DNA of 9,026 nt from Burkholderiales bacterium UBA2459 (GTDB lineage: Bacteria > Pseudomonadota > Gammaproteobacteria > Burkholderiales > Burkholderiaceae_E): contig DDPV01000002.1 of the NCBI GenBank assembly GCA_002342365.1, positions 124,156-133,181 on the forward strand, read 5' to 3'. Under the pieces are notes generated by a model. It did no database searches. It was given only the letters and a program-made list of their open reading frames with translations, and was not told the DNA's origin. Shown here piece by piece: positions 1 to 7,049 of this stretch. The translations under genes were made by a program, and so were the position numbers. Every line of letters begins with the position of its first letter. The first letter of the stretch is position 1.

Positions 1-2116
1 CTGATGCCGGTGCGCTATGAGCCGCTTTGGCGGTCTGCGCCTCGCCCCCCCAGATCATCCCCATCACCGGAACCATCAATAGCGCCACGATGTTGATGAT
101 CTTGATAAGGGGATTGACCGCGGGACCCGCTGTATCTTTATAGGGATCGCCTACGGTGTCGCCAGTGACCGCTGCCTTGTGAGCATCCGAGCCCTTGCCG
201 CCGTGATGCCCTTCTTCGATATACTTTTTTGCATTGTCCCAGGCGCCTCCGCCGGTACACATCGAAATTGCCACAAAAAGGCCGGTCACGATGGTGCCCA
301 TCAAGACGCCGCCGAGTGCAGCAGGTCCCAGAAAGACGCCAACCAAAATAGGCACCACAACCGGTAGGATCGAGGGCACGATCATTTCTTTGATCGCTGC
401 CGCGGTGAGCAGGTCCACCGCTTTGGAGTACTCGGGTTTGGCCGTGCCTTCCATGATGCCCTTGATTTCACGGAACTGACGCCGAACCTCTTCGACCACC
501 GAGCCTGCGGCACGTCCAACCGCTTCCATCGCCATGGCGCCAAACAAGTAGGGAATCAAGCCTCCGATGAACAGGCCGACAATGACGCGTTCGTTGGAAA
601 GGTCAAAACGGGTGTCCAAACCCACGCTCTCGAGCGCATGGGTGTAGTCGGCAAAAAGCACCAGAGCCGCCAGACCGGCCGAGCCGATTGCATAGCCTTT
701 GGTCACCGCCTTGGTGGTATTCCCCACCGCATCAAGCGGGTCGGTGATGTTACGAACAGACTCGGGTAGTTCTGCCATCTCGGCGATGCCACCGGCGTTG
801 TCGGTGATCGGGCCGTAGGCATCAAGCGCCACCACAATGCCTGCCATCGAAAGCATCGACGTGGCGGCGATCGCCACACCGTAAAGTCCGCTTAATGCAT
901 AGGACTCAAGAATGGCTACGCAAACAAAAAGCACCGGCCACATGGTCGATTTCATCGACACCGCAATTCCGGCAATGATGTTGGTCGCATGGCCAGTCGT
1001 TGAAGCCTGAGCAACATAGCGCACCGGTTTGTACTCGGTGCCTGTGTAGTACTCGGTGATCCAGACAATTGCAGCGGTGAGCACAAGCCCCACGAGCACA
1101 CAAAGCCAGATTTTCATGACCGAGGTGTTTGACGCTGCAAGATCGGCGCCAGCAAAAACCCATCCGGTCAAAGGATAGGCAACGATCAGCGCCAGCACAC
1201 CGGCTACGGCCAGTCCCTTGTAGAGCGCGTTCATGATCTTGCCACCGGGTGTGGCTTTCACAAAGGAGGCGCCGATAATCGAGGCGATGATCGACATGGC
1301 GCCCAGGACCATCGGGTAGAGCACGGCCTGTGCTTCAGCGCCTTTGAGCTCCAAGGCCCCCAGCAACATGGTGGCAATCAGCGTGACCGCATAGGTTTCA
1401 AAAAGGTCTGCTGCCATGCCCGCGCAGTCGCCGACGTTATCGCCGACGTTATCGGCAATCACTGCGGGATTTCGGGGGTCGTCCTCCGGAATGCCGGCCT
1501 CAACCTTACCGACAAGATCGGCGCCCACATCGGCGCCCTTGGTAAAAATACCTCCCCCAAGGCGCGCGAAAATCGATATCAGCGAGCTTCCGAATGCCAG
1601 TCCAATCAGGGGCTTGATGACATCGTGAAGTGACGCGCCCTGCGCACCGAGCTTCACCAGCACAAAGTAGTAACCTGCCACGCCCAGCAAGCCAAGTCCG
1701 ACCACCAGCATGCCGGTGATCGCCCCGCCTTTGAAGGCCACGGCGAGCGCTTCGTTGAGTCCTTGGGTGGCAGCCTGCGCCGTCCTTACGTTGGCGCGTA
1801 CCGAGACGCTCATCCCGATATAGCCGGCAGCACCCGACAAGACCGAGCCGATCGCAAAACCGATCGCAGTGGCTGCACCCAAGCCCGGAACCACCCAGAT
1901 CAGCACGAACAGTGCGACCCCGACGATGCCGATGGTGCTGTACTGACGGTTGAGGTAGGCATTGGCGCCAGCCTGAATGGCCCCTGCGATTTCTTGCATT
2001 CTTGCGTTGCCAGCCGGTAGCGAAGCAATCCATCGGCTTTGAATCACACCGTAAAGCACCGCGGCAAGGCCGCAAATAAAACACAACCAAAGTCCTGTTG
2101 ATGTTGCCTCACTCAT
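1..2116 (-). CDS. hppA: K+-independent H+-translocating membrane pyrophosphatase, C-terminus cut by window edge
   Basis: The protein hydrolyses cytoplasmic pyrophosphate and uses the energy to pump protons across the inner membrane. The start is ATG at 2116, with GGGAG at 2123–2127 six nt upstream. About 705 codons are open to the window edge with no stop. Bacterial members are usually about 660–720 residues, so only a short tail should be missing. The catalytic loop signature DVGADLVGKVE begins at about residue 196, followed by the acidic motif DNVGDNVGD. The C-terminal motif GDTVGDPYKDTAGP lies near residue 653. Many long hydrophobic segments fit a polytopic membrane protein. The motif GNTTKAVTKG has Lys at residue 469 and Thr at 472. 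Known family work assigns Lys at this position to K+-independent, proton-pumping enzymes and Ala to K+-dependent ones. The gene lies 174 nt downstream of adk on the same strand. Family assignment is very secure; the subclass rests on the motif. Confidence 0.97.
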   Translation of the reverse strand, partial: MSEATSTGLWLCFICGLAAVLYGVIQSRWIASLPAGNARMQEIAGAIQAGANAYLNRQYSTIGIVGVALFVLIWVVPGLGAATAIGFAIGSVLSGAAGYIGMSVSVRANVRTAQAATQGLNEALAVAFKGGAITGMLVVGLGLLGVAGYYFVLVKLGAQGASLHDVIKPLIGLAFGSSLISIFARLGGGIFTKGADVGADLVGKVEAGIPEDDPRNPAVIADNVGDNVGDCAGMAADLFETYAVTLIATMLLGALELKGAEAQAVLYPMVLGAMSIIASIIGASFVKATPGGKIMNALYKGLAVAGVLALIVAYPLTGWVFAGADLAASNTSVMKIWLCVLVGLVLTAAIVWITEYYTGTEYKPVRYVAQASTTGHATNIIAGIAVSMKSTMWPVLFVCVAILESYALSGLYGVAIAATSMLSMAGIVVALDAYGPITDNAGGIAEMAELPESVRNITDPLDAVGNTTKAVTKGYAIGSAGLAALVLFADYTHALESVGLDTRFDLSNERVIVGLFIGGLIPYLFGAMAMEAVGRAAGSVVEEVRRQFREIKGIMEGTAKPEYSKAVDLLTAAAIKEMIVPSILPVVVPILVGVFLGPAALGGVLMGTIVTGLFVAISMCTGGGAWDNAKKYIEEGHHGGKGSDAHKAAVTGDTVGDPYKDTAGPAVNPLIKIINIVALLMVPVMGMIWGGEAQTAKAAHSAPAS

Positions 2117-2137
2117 GGTTTACTCCCTTGATTTTCT

Positions 2138-2192
2138 GGTCGAAGACGACCGACTCGAACGCCTGATCGGTCGTGTAGCCGGTTATCCGGCT
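2138..2192 (-). promoter_or_regulatory. Cluster of inverted repeats in the hppA leader
   Basis: Three perfect inverted repeats lie just upstream of the hppA ribosome binding site. One is AGCCGG/CCGGCT with a 4-nt loop (2177–2192). The next is ACGACCGA/TCGGTCGT with a 13-nt loop (2146–2174). The third is GGTCG/CGACC with a 4-nt loop (2138–2151). The second and third share bases 2146–2151, so they cannot form together. On the hppA-sense strand no U-run follows any of them, so they are not ordinary intrinsic terminators. They could form alternative RNA structures in the leader or be protein-binding sites. No known riboswitch class is recognised. Confidence 0.45.
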
Positions 2193-2246
2193 TTTGGAAT
2201 GCCGAAGCTTACAGGTTCCCGGCCCGATGAGGGCTCGACAATGGAT

Positions 2247-2282
2247 GCAGCGCTTTTCGAATAAAAGTCGTTTTGACGCTGC
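2247..2282 (-). repeat. Interrupted inverted repeat downstream of adk
   Basis: Outer arms GCAGCG/CGCTGC (2247–2252 and 2277–2282) enclose inner arms CTTTT/AAAAG (2253–2257 and 2263–2267), with a 9-nt one-sided bulge. It begins 8 nt past the adk stop on the adk-sense strand. It lacks a clean terminal U-run, so it is at best a weak terminator or 3'-end stabilising structure for the adk transcript. Confidence 0.3.
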
Positions 2283-2290
2283 CCTAAGCC

Positions 2291-2944
2291 TCAGCGCAAA
2301 GCTTCCAGCACCCTTGTGCTGATCTCATCCACCGCTCCTTGGCCGGAAATCTTCCGATAACGGGGCGCGCCACTGGTCCCTGACAAGTCCCAGTTGCCGT
2401 AGTAATCAACCAGTTGTCGGGTTTGAGCGTGATAGACCTCCAGGCGCTTTCGCACGGTTTCTTCACGATCGTCATCACGTTGAATCAAATCCTCGCCGGT
2501 CTCATCGTCCTTGCCTTCGACTTTGGGGGGATTGAAGTGAATGTGGTAGGTGCGACCGCTTGCGGTGTGAACCCGGCGTCCGCTCATGCGGTTGATGATG
2601 TCCTCGTTGGGCACATCGATTTCGAGCACGACATCGATTTGGACGCCCGCGGCCTTCAGCGCTTCAGCCTGTGGGATGGTGCGTGGAAAGCCGTCAAAGA
2701 GATAGCCATTGGCGCAGTCGTCGTGGGTCAGACGGTCCTTGACCAGCCCGATGATGATGTCATCGGAAACAAGACCGCCTGAATCCATCACTTTTTTGGC
2801 TTCAAGGCCAAGCGCGGTCCCCGCCTTGACCGCCGCACGTAACATGTCGCCCGTGGAAATTTGCGGGATATGAAAGGCTTTCGTGATGATGGCCGCCTGG
2901 GTGCCCTTGCCAGCTCCAGGTGGTCCTAACAAAATCAGTCGCAT
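2291..2944 (-). CDS. adk: Adenylate kinase, long-LID form
   Basis: This cytosolic enzyme interconverts ATP + AMP and 2 ADP, balancing the adenylate pool. The 217-residue length is normal for the long bacterial form. The P-loop GPPGAGKGT is at residues 7–15, the NMP-binding region (STGDMLR) at about 30–36, and the DGFPRT motif at 84–89. The LID spans about 122–159, including GRRVH and YHIHFNPPK. The LID lacks the four-Cys zinc site of Gram-positive enzymes, as expected for a proteobacterium. The ATG start has GGAGA (2953–2957) eight nt upstream. It lies 90 nt after kdsB on the same strand. A TTGACC sits at the kdsB stop, but I see no convincing −10 partner, so read-through from the lpxK–kdsB unit is likely. 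Confidence 0.98.
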   Translation of the reverse strand: MRLILLGPPGAGKGTQAAIITKAFHIPQISTGDMLRAAVKAGTALGLEAKKVMDSGGLVSDDIIIGLVKDRLTHDDCANGYLFDGFPRTIPQAEALKAAGVQIDVVLEIDVPNEDIINRMSGRRVHTASGRTYHIHFNPPKVEGKDDETGEDLIQRDDDREETVRKRLEVYHAQTRQLVDYYGNWDLSGTSGAPRYRKISGQGAVDEISTRVLEALR

Positions 2945-3034
2945 GCTTTAGGTCTCCAGAATAATGTCGTGAGTGAGCGGATCTTGGTTCGACTGTGGCT
3001 CCGAATCGAGGGTAATCGCAAAGCAGCCAAGCGG

Positions 3035-3802
3035 TCAATTGCTCGGCGGCTTGGGCAAAAGCAAACGAAAGTGGGCTCTCATCCGCTCAAGGTCCTCGGC
3101 GCTGTCAACGCCGGGCGCGGCGAACGCTTGCATGCTGTACACAACGATCCGGTAGCCGTGCCACAGGGCGCGCAGTTGCTCGAGTGCCTCGAGTTGTTCA
3201 AGCGGCGGAGAAGACAGCTCAGGAAAGCGTCGCAAAAAAGGCGGCCGGTAGGCGTAAATCCCGACATGGCGGAGCATGGCTTGGCCACATGCGTTGCGTC
3301 GATGATCGCGATCAAAGGGAATCGCGCAACGGGAAAAGTAGATCGCCTCATCGCGATAATTCAGCACCACCTTGACCACATGCGGGTTGCTCATGCTCTG
3401 CGAATCGACAATCGGATGCGCAGCGGTCGCCATAGCCGCATCGGGCGTATCAGCCAGTTTGCATGCCAGGGCTTCGATAAGCGCCGGTTCAATCAAGGGC
3501 TCATCACCCTGCACATTCACCACGATATCCTCATCGGGGATGCCAAGCTGCGCCGAGGCTTCGGCAATCCGATCGGTTCCTGATGCATGGTCTGCTCGGG
3601 TTAACACCGCTTCATAGCCGTGCTGTTTCACCACGCCAATCACTTCATCGGCGTCGCTTGCCACCACCACCCGATGAACTTTGGCTTGCACGCACTGATC
3701 GACCACCCGAACCACCATCGGCCTGCCAGCGATATCCGCAAGCGGTTTTCTCGGCAGCCGGGTGGAACCAAGCCGGGCCGGAATCAAGACCCAGGTTTTC
3801 AA
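3035..3802 (-). CDS. kdsB: 3-deoxy-manno-octulosonate cytidylyltransferase (CMP-Kdo synthetase), TTG start
   Basis: The enzyme activates Kdo as CMP-Kdo from CTP, just before Kdo transfer to the lipid A precursor. The length is 255 residues. The nucleotide-binding N-terminus IPARLGSTRLPRKPL is at residues 7–21. GTDRIAEA lies at about 75–82, and NVQGDEP contains D100, the equivalent of the E. coli magnesium ligand. RHVGIYAYR is at about 178–186, and GVDSAEDLERMR contains the second metal-ligand candidate, D233. The start codon is TTG at 3802. An in-frame TAA six codons upstream and no other start codon between them make this choice forced. It overlaps the Trm112 gene stop as TTGA. No strong Shine–Dalgarno sits at normal spacing, which fits translational coupling to the gene before it. 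Confidence 0.97.
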   Translation of the reverse strand: MKTWVLIPARLGSTRLPRKPLADIAGRPMVVRVVDQCVQAKVHRVVVASDADEVIGVVKQHGYEAVLTRADHASGTDRIAEASAQLGIPDEDIVVNVQGDEPLIEPALIEALACKLADTPDAAMATAAHPIVDSQSMSNPHVVKVVLNYRDEAIYFSRCAIPFDRDHRRNACGQAMLRHVGIYAYRPPFLRRFPELSSPPLEQLEALEQLRALWHGYRIVVYSMQAFAAPGVDSAEDLERMRAHFRLLLPKPPSN

Positions 3803-4104
3803 GGATGTGCCTGGTCCTTATCCTCAGACTCGTTCCGGCGCAATGTCTGTGTTACAGCAGTCTCCGCTGCGCCCTCGTCGGGGGTTGCGCTGGTCCCGGC
3901 GGCTGATTCACTGGGCGGACTGCCCGAGGGTGCAGGCTCTGCGTCGGTTGACCTTGCTTCAGCAACAAGCATAACCGGCATGCCATCACGGATTGGAAAG
4001 GCAAGATGATCATGGTCGCAGATCAGTTCGAGGGCCTGGCGGTCATGGCGCAAGCCGTTCTTGCAAATCGGGCACGCAAGAATTTCAAGCAGTCGGTTGT
4101 CCAC
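3799..4104 (-). CDS. Trm112-like zinc-ribbon protein (YcaR family) with long C-terminal tail
   Basis: The first ~50 residues are a complete Trm112-like domain. It begins DNRLLEILACPICK with the CxxC pair at about 11–14, then ELICDHDHLAFPIRDGMPVML. Proteobacterial YcaR proteins are usually about 60 residues, while this one has 101. Residues ~52–101 form a tail rich in Ala, Ser, Pro, Thr and Glu/Asp with no predicted fold. The exact role of YcaR is not settled; eukaryotic Trm112 activates methyltransferases. The start is GTG at 4104, with GGAG about 10 nt upstream inside lpxK. It overlaps lpxK by 20 nt and kdsB by 4 nt. The same lpxK–ycaR–kdsB order occurs in many proteobacteria, which supports both the call and a link to LPS synthesis. 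Confidence 0.93.
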   Translation of the reverse strand: MDNRLLEILACPICKNGLRHDRQALELICDHDHLAFPIRDGMPVMLVAEARSTDAEPAPSGSPPSESAAGTSATPDEGAAETAVTQTLRRNESEDKDQAHP

Positions 4105-5362
4105 GTGCGATACGCTCCAGTTCGAGGCATAGAGATTCGGGGGCGATGACAGTCTTTACCAGCACGTAGACCGGAACAGGCTGAATCCCGTATTTTACGG
4201 CGTCCTTGGCGGTCATGACGATGGCAGCCACGGAGTCGTGCATCAATTGCGCCAGGTCGATCGCCTGATGGTCACCGGGAAAATGCCAGTCGATCTCTAG
4301 CCCCTGCGCCGCGCAGCTGGCAGCAAGTGCTGCGGCTTGGGCAATGCCCGCCACCCCAAGCAGTCTGCTCCCGGCGAGGCGTTTCGCAAAGTCTGCCAGA
4401 TCGATGCCCGATGGCTCCCCGGCTAACCATGCTGCGCGTTCAAGCACAGTCAATAAGGGCTCCGCGACAAGGGCCCGGCGCTTTGCAAGTTGTTGCAGAC
4501 CTCCGTCATCGCTTGCACTCAAGGCCTTCGGGTCCTGTCCCAAGCCAAATTCTGCAGCATGGTTGGCTTCGGTTCTTCCTTCCGTTTCCGGTCCTGTGAA
4601 CTGGAGCAGCCAATCGGAGCTTTGGCGATCACGAAGCGGTTCACGCAAGGGGCCCGCCGGTAGGCAGCGCCGGTTGCCTAAGCCCCTTGCGTCGACCAGC
4701 AAGACTTCCATGGCCCGCTCCAATCGATGATGCTGTAGCCCGTCGTCCGAAAGAACAAGGTCTGGGCCGGCCTGCAAACAAAGCGCAAGCGCCGCGCGCC
4801 GATCGCGCGCCACCGCAACGTCGCAGTCAGAGGCCATAGCCAGCAGGATGGCTTCATCGGACCAGCCTGCGTTCCAGGCCATTGAGGGGTCGTCCAGCAA
4901 GTCTCGCCTGAGCAAGCCTTCACGCTTTCCGCCGTAGCCGCTGCAAAGCACAGCAATGCTCAGACCGCGTTGCTTTAAAGCTTGAGCGAGCGCGATCACA
5001 AGAGGCGTTTTTCCGGAGCCGCCGACAACGAGATTACCGATGACCACCACCGGCGGCCGCTGACAAGGGTTGATCACACGCTTGGCGCGTCGCCTTGCTG
5101 CGATTCGGGCAGTGAGCAAGCTGGCCAACTGACCCAACCAGGATCGTGTCAGCAGCCACACGCAGACCCTGATCAGCGGGCCTGAGGGCTCGACAGCCTG
5201 CGCCAATCCGGCATGGTTCGGCACAGCAGCCGATTGCAGATCGCGCCTTTGCGCTGAATTGCCCTCGGAGCATCGCATAGGGCTTTGCCACCGCAACGTA
5301 TCCGGAAACCAGGCGCGCAACAGGGACTGCTCAAGGCGCGCCATAAACCGTGTTAAGGGCAT
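4085..5362 (-). CDS. lpxK: Tetraacyldisaccharide 4'-kinase (lipid A kinase), with extra segments
   Basis: LpxK phosphorylates the 4' position of the tetraacyldisaccharide 1-phosphate to give lipid IVA, at the cytoplasmic face of the inner membrane. The Walker A motif is GNLVVGGSGKTP. SDEAILLA stands where most members have GDEP, and its Asp should be the catalytic one. Further motifs are ARDRR, LSDDGLQHHRLER, LPAGPLREP, and near the C-terminus FPGDHQAIDL and MTAKDAVKY. From ATG 5362 the product is about 425 residues, against the usual 320–350. The excess lies mainly between the first amphipathic helix (ARLEQSLLRAWF) and the hydrophobic PLIRVCVWLLTRSW segment. A smaller part follows GPLREP. 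Alternative ATGs are 5344, 5461 and 5503; none has a clear Shine–Dalgarno. I prefer 5362 or 5344 because the family helix starts there. Confidence 0.92.
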   Translation of the reverse strand: MPLTRFMARLEQSLLRAWFPDTLRWQSPMRCSEGNSAQRRDLQSAAVPNHAGLAQAVEPSGPLIRVCVWLLTRSWLGQLASLLTARIAARRRAKRVINPCQRPPVVVIGNLVVGGSGKTPLVIALAQALKQRGLSIAVLCSGYGGKREGLLRRDLLDDPSMAWNAGWSDEAILLAMASDCDVAVARDRRAALALCLQAGPDLVLSDDGLQHHRLERAMEVLLVDARGLGNRRCLPAGPLREPLRDRQSSDWLLQFTGPETEGRTEANHAAEFGLGQDPKALSASDDGGLQQLAKRRALVAEPLLTVLERAAWLAGEPSGIDLADFAKRLAGSRLLGVAGIAQAAALAASCAAQGLEIDWHFPGDHQAIDLAQLMHDSVAAIVMTAKDAVKYGIQPVPVYVLVKTVIAPESLCLELERIARGQPTA

Positions 5363-5471
5363 GCGGTCAGGGTGGAAATCGCCATGCGAGGATTTTCTGC
5401 CTGAATCGTCGCACAAGCAAATCCCTATACTGTGCAGGCTTACAGAGCGACCGAAAATCATGCACAATTTC

Positions 5472-5480
5472 TGTGGATAA
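5472..5480 (-). promoter_or_regulatory. Perfect DnaA box
   Basis: TGTGGATAA on the plus strand is the complement of the consensus DnaA box TTATCCACA, with all nine bases matching. It lies between the divergent lpxK and xseA genes, about 87 nt from the xseA-side TATAAT. It is single, with no second box nearby, so an isolated regulatory or titration site is more likely than an origin. A chance occurrence is possible. Confidence 0.5.
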
Positions 5481-5566
5481 CTCTGTGTAAAGCCTGTCCT
5501 CATCGCTGTTAAAGGCTTGAAATTCCTGGGCTTGAGTGGTTTGCTGAAAATTTAGACAAAGAAAAG

Positions 5567-5572
5567 TATAAT
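5567..5572 (+). promoter_or_regulatory. Consensus −10 element TATAAT for the xseA transcript
   Basis: A perfect TATAAT lies in an AT-rich tract upstream of xseA. No clear −35 is present at 16–18 nt; TTGCTG sits 20 nt upstream. Transcription would start about 7 nt downstream, near 5579–5580. That coincides with the A of an ATG opening the short leader frame. Confidence 0.55.
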
Positions 5573-5579
5573 TAAATCA

Positions 5580-5678
5580 ATGGCTTATCATATTTCCCGG
5601 GCTCGCATGGGTATTTTTTTGAAGCTTTCGCCGGAAACAGGGAAGTTGTGGAAAGTATCCGCGCGCGAGCCCCGATGA
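5580..5678 (+). CDS. Candidate 32-codon leader ORF, coupled to xseA
   Basis: An ATG at 5580 opens a frame of 32 codons beginning MAYHISRARMGIF. It ends at TGA 5676–5678, which overlaps the ATG at 5675 of the xseA frame as ATGA. The TATAAT at 5567–5572 ends 7 nt before the ATG, so the mRNA could be leaderless here. I do not recognise the peptide. It is basic and has no signal peptide or known domain. The ATGA junction is the common arrangement for translational coupling. Chance could also produce a 32-codon frame, so this is a candidate only. Confidence 0.35.
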   Translation: MAYHISRARMGIFLKLSPETGKLWKVSAREPR

Positions 5679-6988
5679 ATCAGGCCTTTGGCGAACAAGG
5701 GCTCGATTTCTCCGGCCACTCGTCGTCAAAGGCCGTCGAGATACTTGTTGTCTCAGAGCTCGTTCGGCGGGTTGCAGGCTTGCTCGAGCGCGAGTTTCCC
5801 CTACTTCGGGTGCGCGGTGAAATCTCCAATCTCAGTCTGGCCAGCAGCGGCCATTTGTACTTCAGCCTCAAAGACCGTCTGTCACAAATTCGCTGTGTGA
5901 TGTTCCGAACCAAGGCGCAATCCTTGGGTTTTCGGCCCAAAGAGGGCGATTTGGTCGATGTTCTGGCCCAACTTTGCGTGTATGAACCCCGCGGCGACAT
6001 GCAATTGCAAATCGAGAACATGCGCCCAGCCGGGCAGGGCAACTTGCAATTGCAATACCTGCGCTTGAGGCAAAAGCTGCAAGCCGAGGGCTTGTTTGAC
6101 CAGGATCGAAAGCGACCCTTGCCGGCGCTACCCAAAGCAATTGGGGTGATAACCTCGCTTCAAGCTGCGGCGCTTCGTGATGTGCTTGCAACACTTGCTC
6201 AAAGAATGCCGTCCATTCCAGTGGTGATTTACCCAGCGTCGGTTCAAGGCCTTGCCGCGCCGCAGGAGCTGATCGATGCCTTGCGCCTGGCGAATACGCG
6301 CCTTGACTGTGAGGTCTTGCTGCTGGTGCGCGGAGGAGGCTCGATCGAGGACTTATGGGCCTTCAACGACGAGGCGCTTGCACGATCCATAGCAGCCAGC
6401 ACGATACCCGTGGTTGCTGGCATCGGCCACGAAAGCGATGTTTGCCTTGCCGACTTTGCAGCCGATGCGCGAGCGCCGACGCCCACGGCTGCAGCTGCTC
6501 AGGTCTGTCCGACCTGGCAAAGCCTTCAGGCTCAGCTTGAGGGCAGGGTGCAGACCATGCAATTGCGCTGGCAGTCATATCTGCGTCGTCTCGAACAAGT
6601 CACCGATCATTTATCGCGCCAGCTGAAAGCGCCTTCGCAGCATTTGCAAGCGCGGGCGCTTGCATGGCATGCACTCAGTCAGCGGCTCAGGCCGCCGCCG
6701 CTCGAGCGACTATCGCAAAAGCTCGAAATGCAAGCGGAAACGCTCAGGCAACGCATGTTGCAGTCCTTGCAAAACCGGCAGATGAGCCTTGAAGCCTATG
6801 AGCGACAATTTGCCCTGCTAAGCCCGCAACGGGTACTCGAGCGCGGTTACGCCATAGCGCTTGACGAAAGCGGGAAGGTAGTGAGCGATTCGCTGCAAGT
6901 CAAGGATGGCGACAGGCTGAATCTGAGGTTTGCAAAGGGCGCGGTGCACGCGATTGTGTCTGCCGATGGTGAATCGAGGACAGGGTGA
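5675..6988 (+). CDS. xseA: Exodeoxyribonuclease VII large subunit
   Basis: XseA is the catalytic subunit of exonuclease VII. With several XseB subunits it degrades single-stranded DNA from both ends in repair. Numbering below is from the upstream GTG at 5648. The OB-fold spans about residues 30–130 (VRGEISNLSLASSGHLYFSLKD, split here as VRGEISNLSL and SGHLYFSLKD). The catalytic domain follows, with GVITS at 166–170, D178, R228 in LLLVRGGGSIEDLW, and H261 and D264 in GIGHESD. These four residues have the same spacing (50, 33, 3) as E. coli D155, R205, H238 and D241. The Gln/Leu/Arg-rich stretch at about 290–400 fits the family coiled coil, and GYAIA lies near the end. Length is 437 from ATG 5675 or 446 from GTG 5648. 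I prefer the ATG because of its ATGA overlap with the leader frame. The GTG has GGGAAG only 2 nt upstream. Confidence 0.96.
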   Translation: MNQAFGEQGLDFSGHSSSKAVEILVVSELVRRVAGLLEREFPLLRVRGEISNLSLASSGHLYFSLKDRLSQIRCVMFRTKAQSLGFRPKEGDLVDVLAQLCVYEPRGDMQLQIENMRPAGQGNLQLQYLRLRQKLQAEGLFDQDRKRPLPALPKAIGVITSLQAAALRDVLATLAQRMPSIPVVIYPASVQGLAAPQELIDALRLANTRLDCEVLLLVRGGGSIEDLWAFNDEALARSIAASTIPVVAGIGHESDVCLADFAADARAPTPTAAAAQVCPTWQSLQAQLEGRVQTMQLRWQSYLRRLEQVTDHLSRQLKAPSQHLQARALAWHALSQRLRPPPLERLSQKLEMQAETLRQRMLQSLQNRQMSLEAYERQFALLSPQRVLERGYAIALDESGKVVSDSLQVKDGDRLNLRFAKGAVHAIVSADGESRTG

Positions 6989-7015
6989 CGGACCCCCCTG
7001 GTGGTCGGACACGTT

Positions 7016-7042
7016 GGCCTCCGGAAGGCCTTGCCGAAAGGC
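7016..7042. terminator. Overlapping small hairpins between convergent xseA and DUF192 gene
   Basis: Two mutually exclusive 5-bp hairpins are GGCCT/AGGCC with a 5-nt loop (7016–7030) and GCCTT/AAGGC with a 5-nt loop (7028–7042). Neither is followed by a U-run on either strand. They sit where the convergent transcripts should end, but as intrinsic terminators they look weak. Confidence 0.25.
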
Positions 7043-7049
7043 TTCAAGC

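Larger units (their letters stand above)
5363..5674. other. Divergent lpxK–xseA intergenic region
   Basis: This stretch of about 310 nt contains no large gene. It holds a perfect DnaA box (5472–5480), an AT-rich segment (about 5540–5600) with a TATAAT, and a short leader frame before xseA. A possible minus-strand −10 for lpxK is TATAGG (reverse complement of 5424–5429), but no good −35 is found at standard spacing. The minus-strand frame of lpxK stays open as far as ATG 5503. A longer LpxK therefore cannot be excluded, though residues upstream of 5362 do not resemble the family. Confidence 0.6.

Noticed and set aside
1430..1455. Tandem repeat of about 12 bp (CGCCGACGTTAT twice) within hppA
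   Set aside because: It encodes the conserved acidic protein motif DNVGDNVGD, so protein function explains it.
2177..2195. Intrinsic terminator on the plus strand (hairpin followed by TTTT)
   Set aside because: No plus-strand gene ends here. The flanking genes both run on the minus strand, where the hairpin has no U-run.
3035..3583. Long plus-strand open frames across kdsB and adk
   Set aside because: They are antisense shadows of secure enzyme genes in GC-rich DNA and have no recognisable domains.
5460..5600. Replication origin at the DnaA box and AT-rich stretch
   Set aside because: Only one DnaA box is present, and no origin-associated genes such as dnaA, rpmH or parAB lie nearby.
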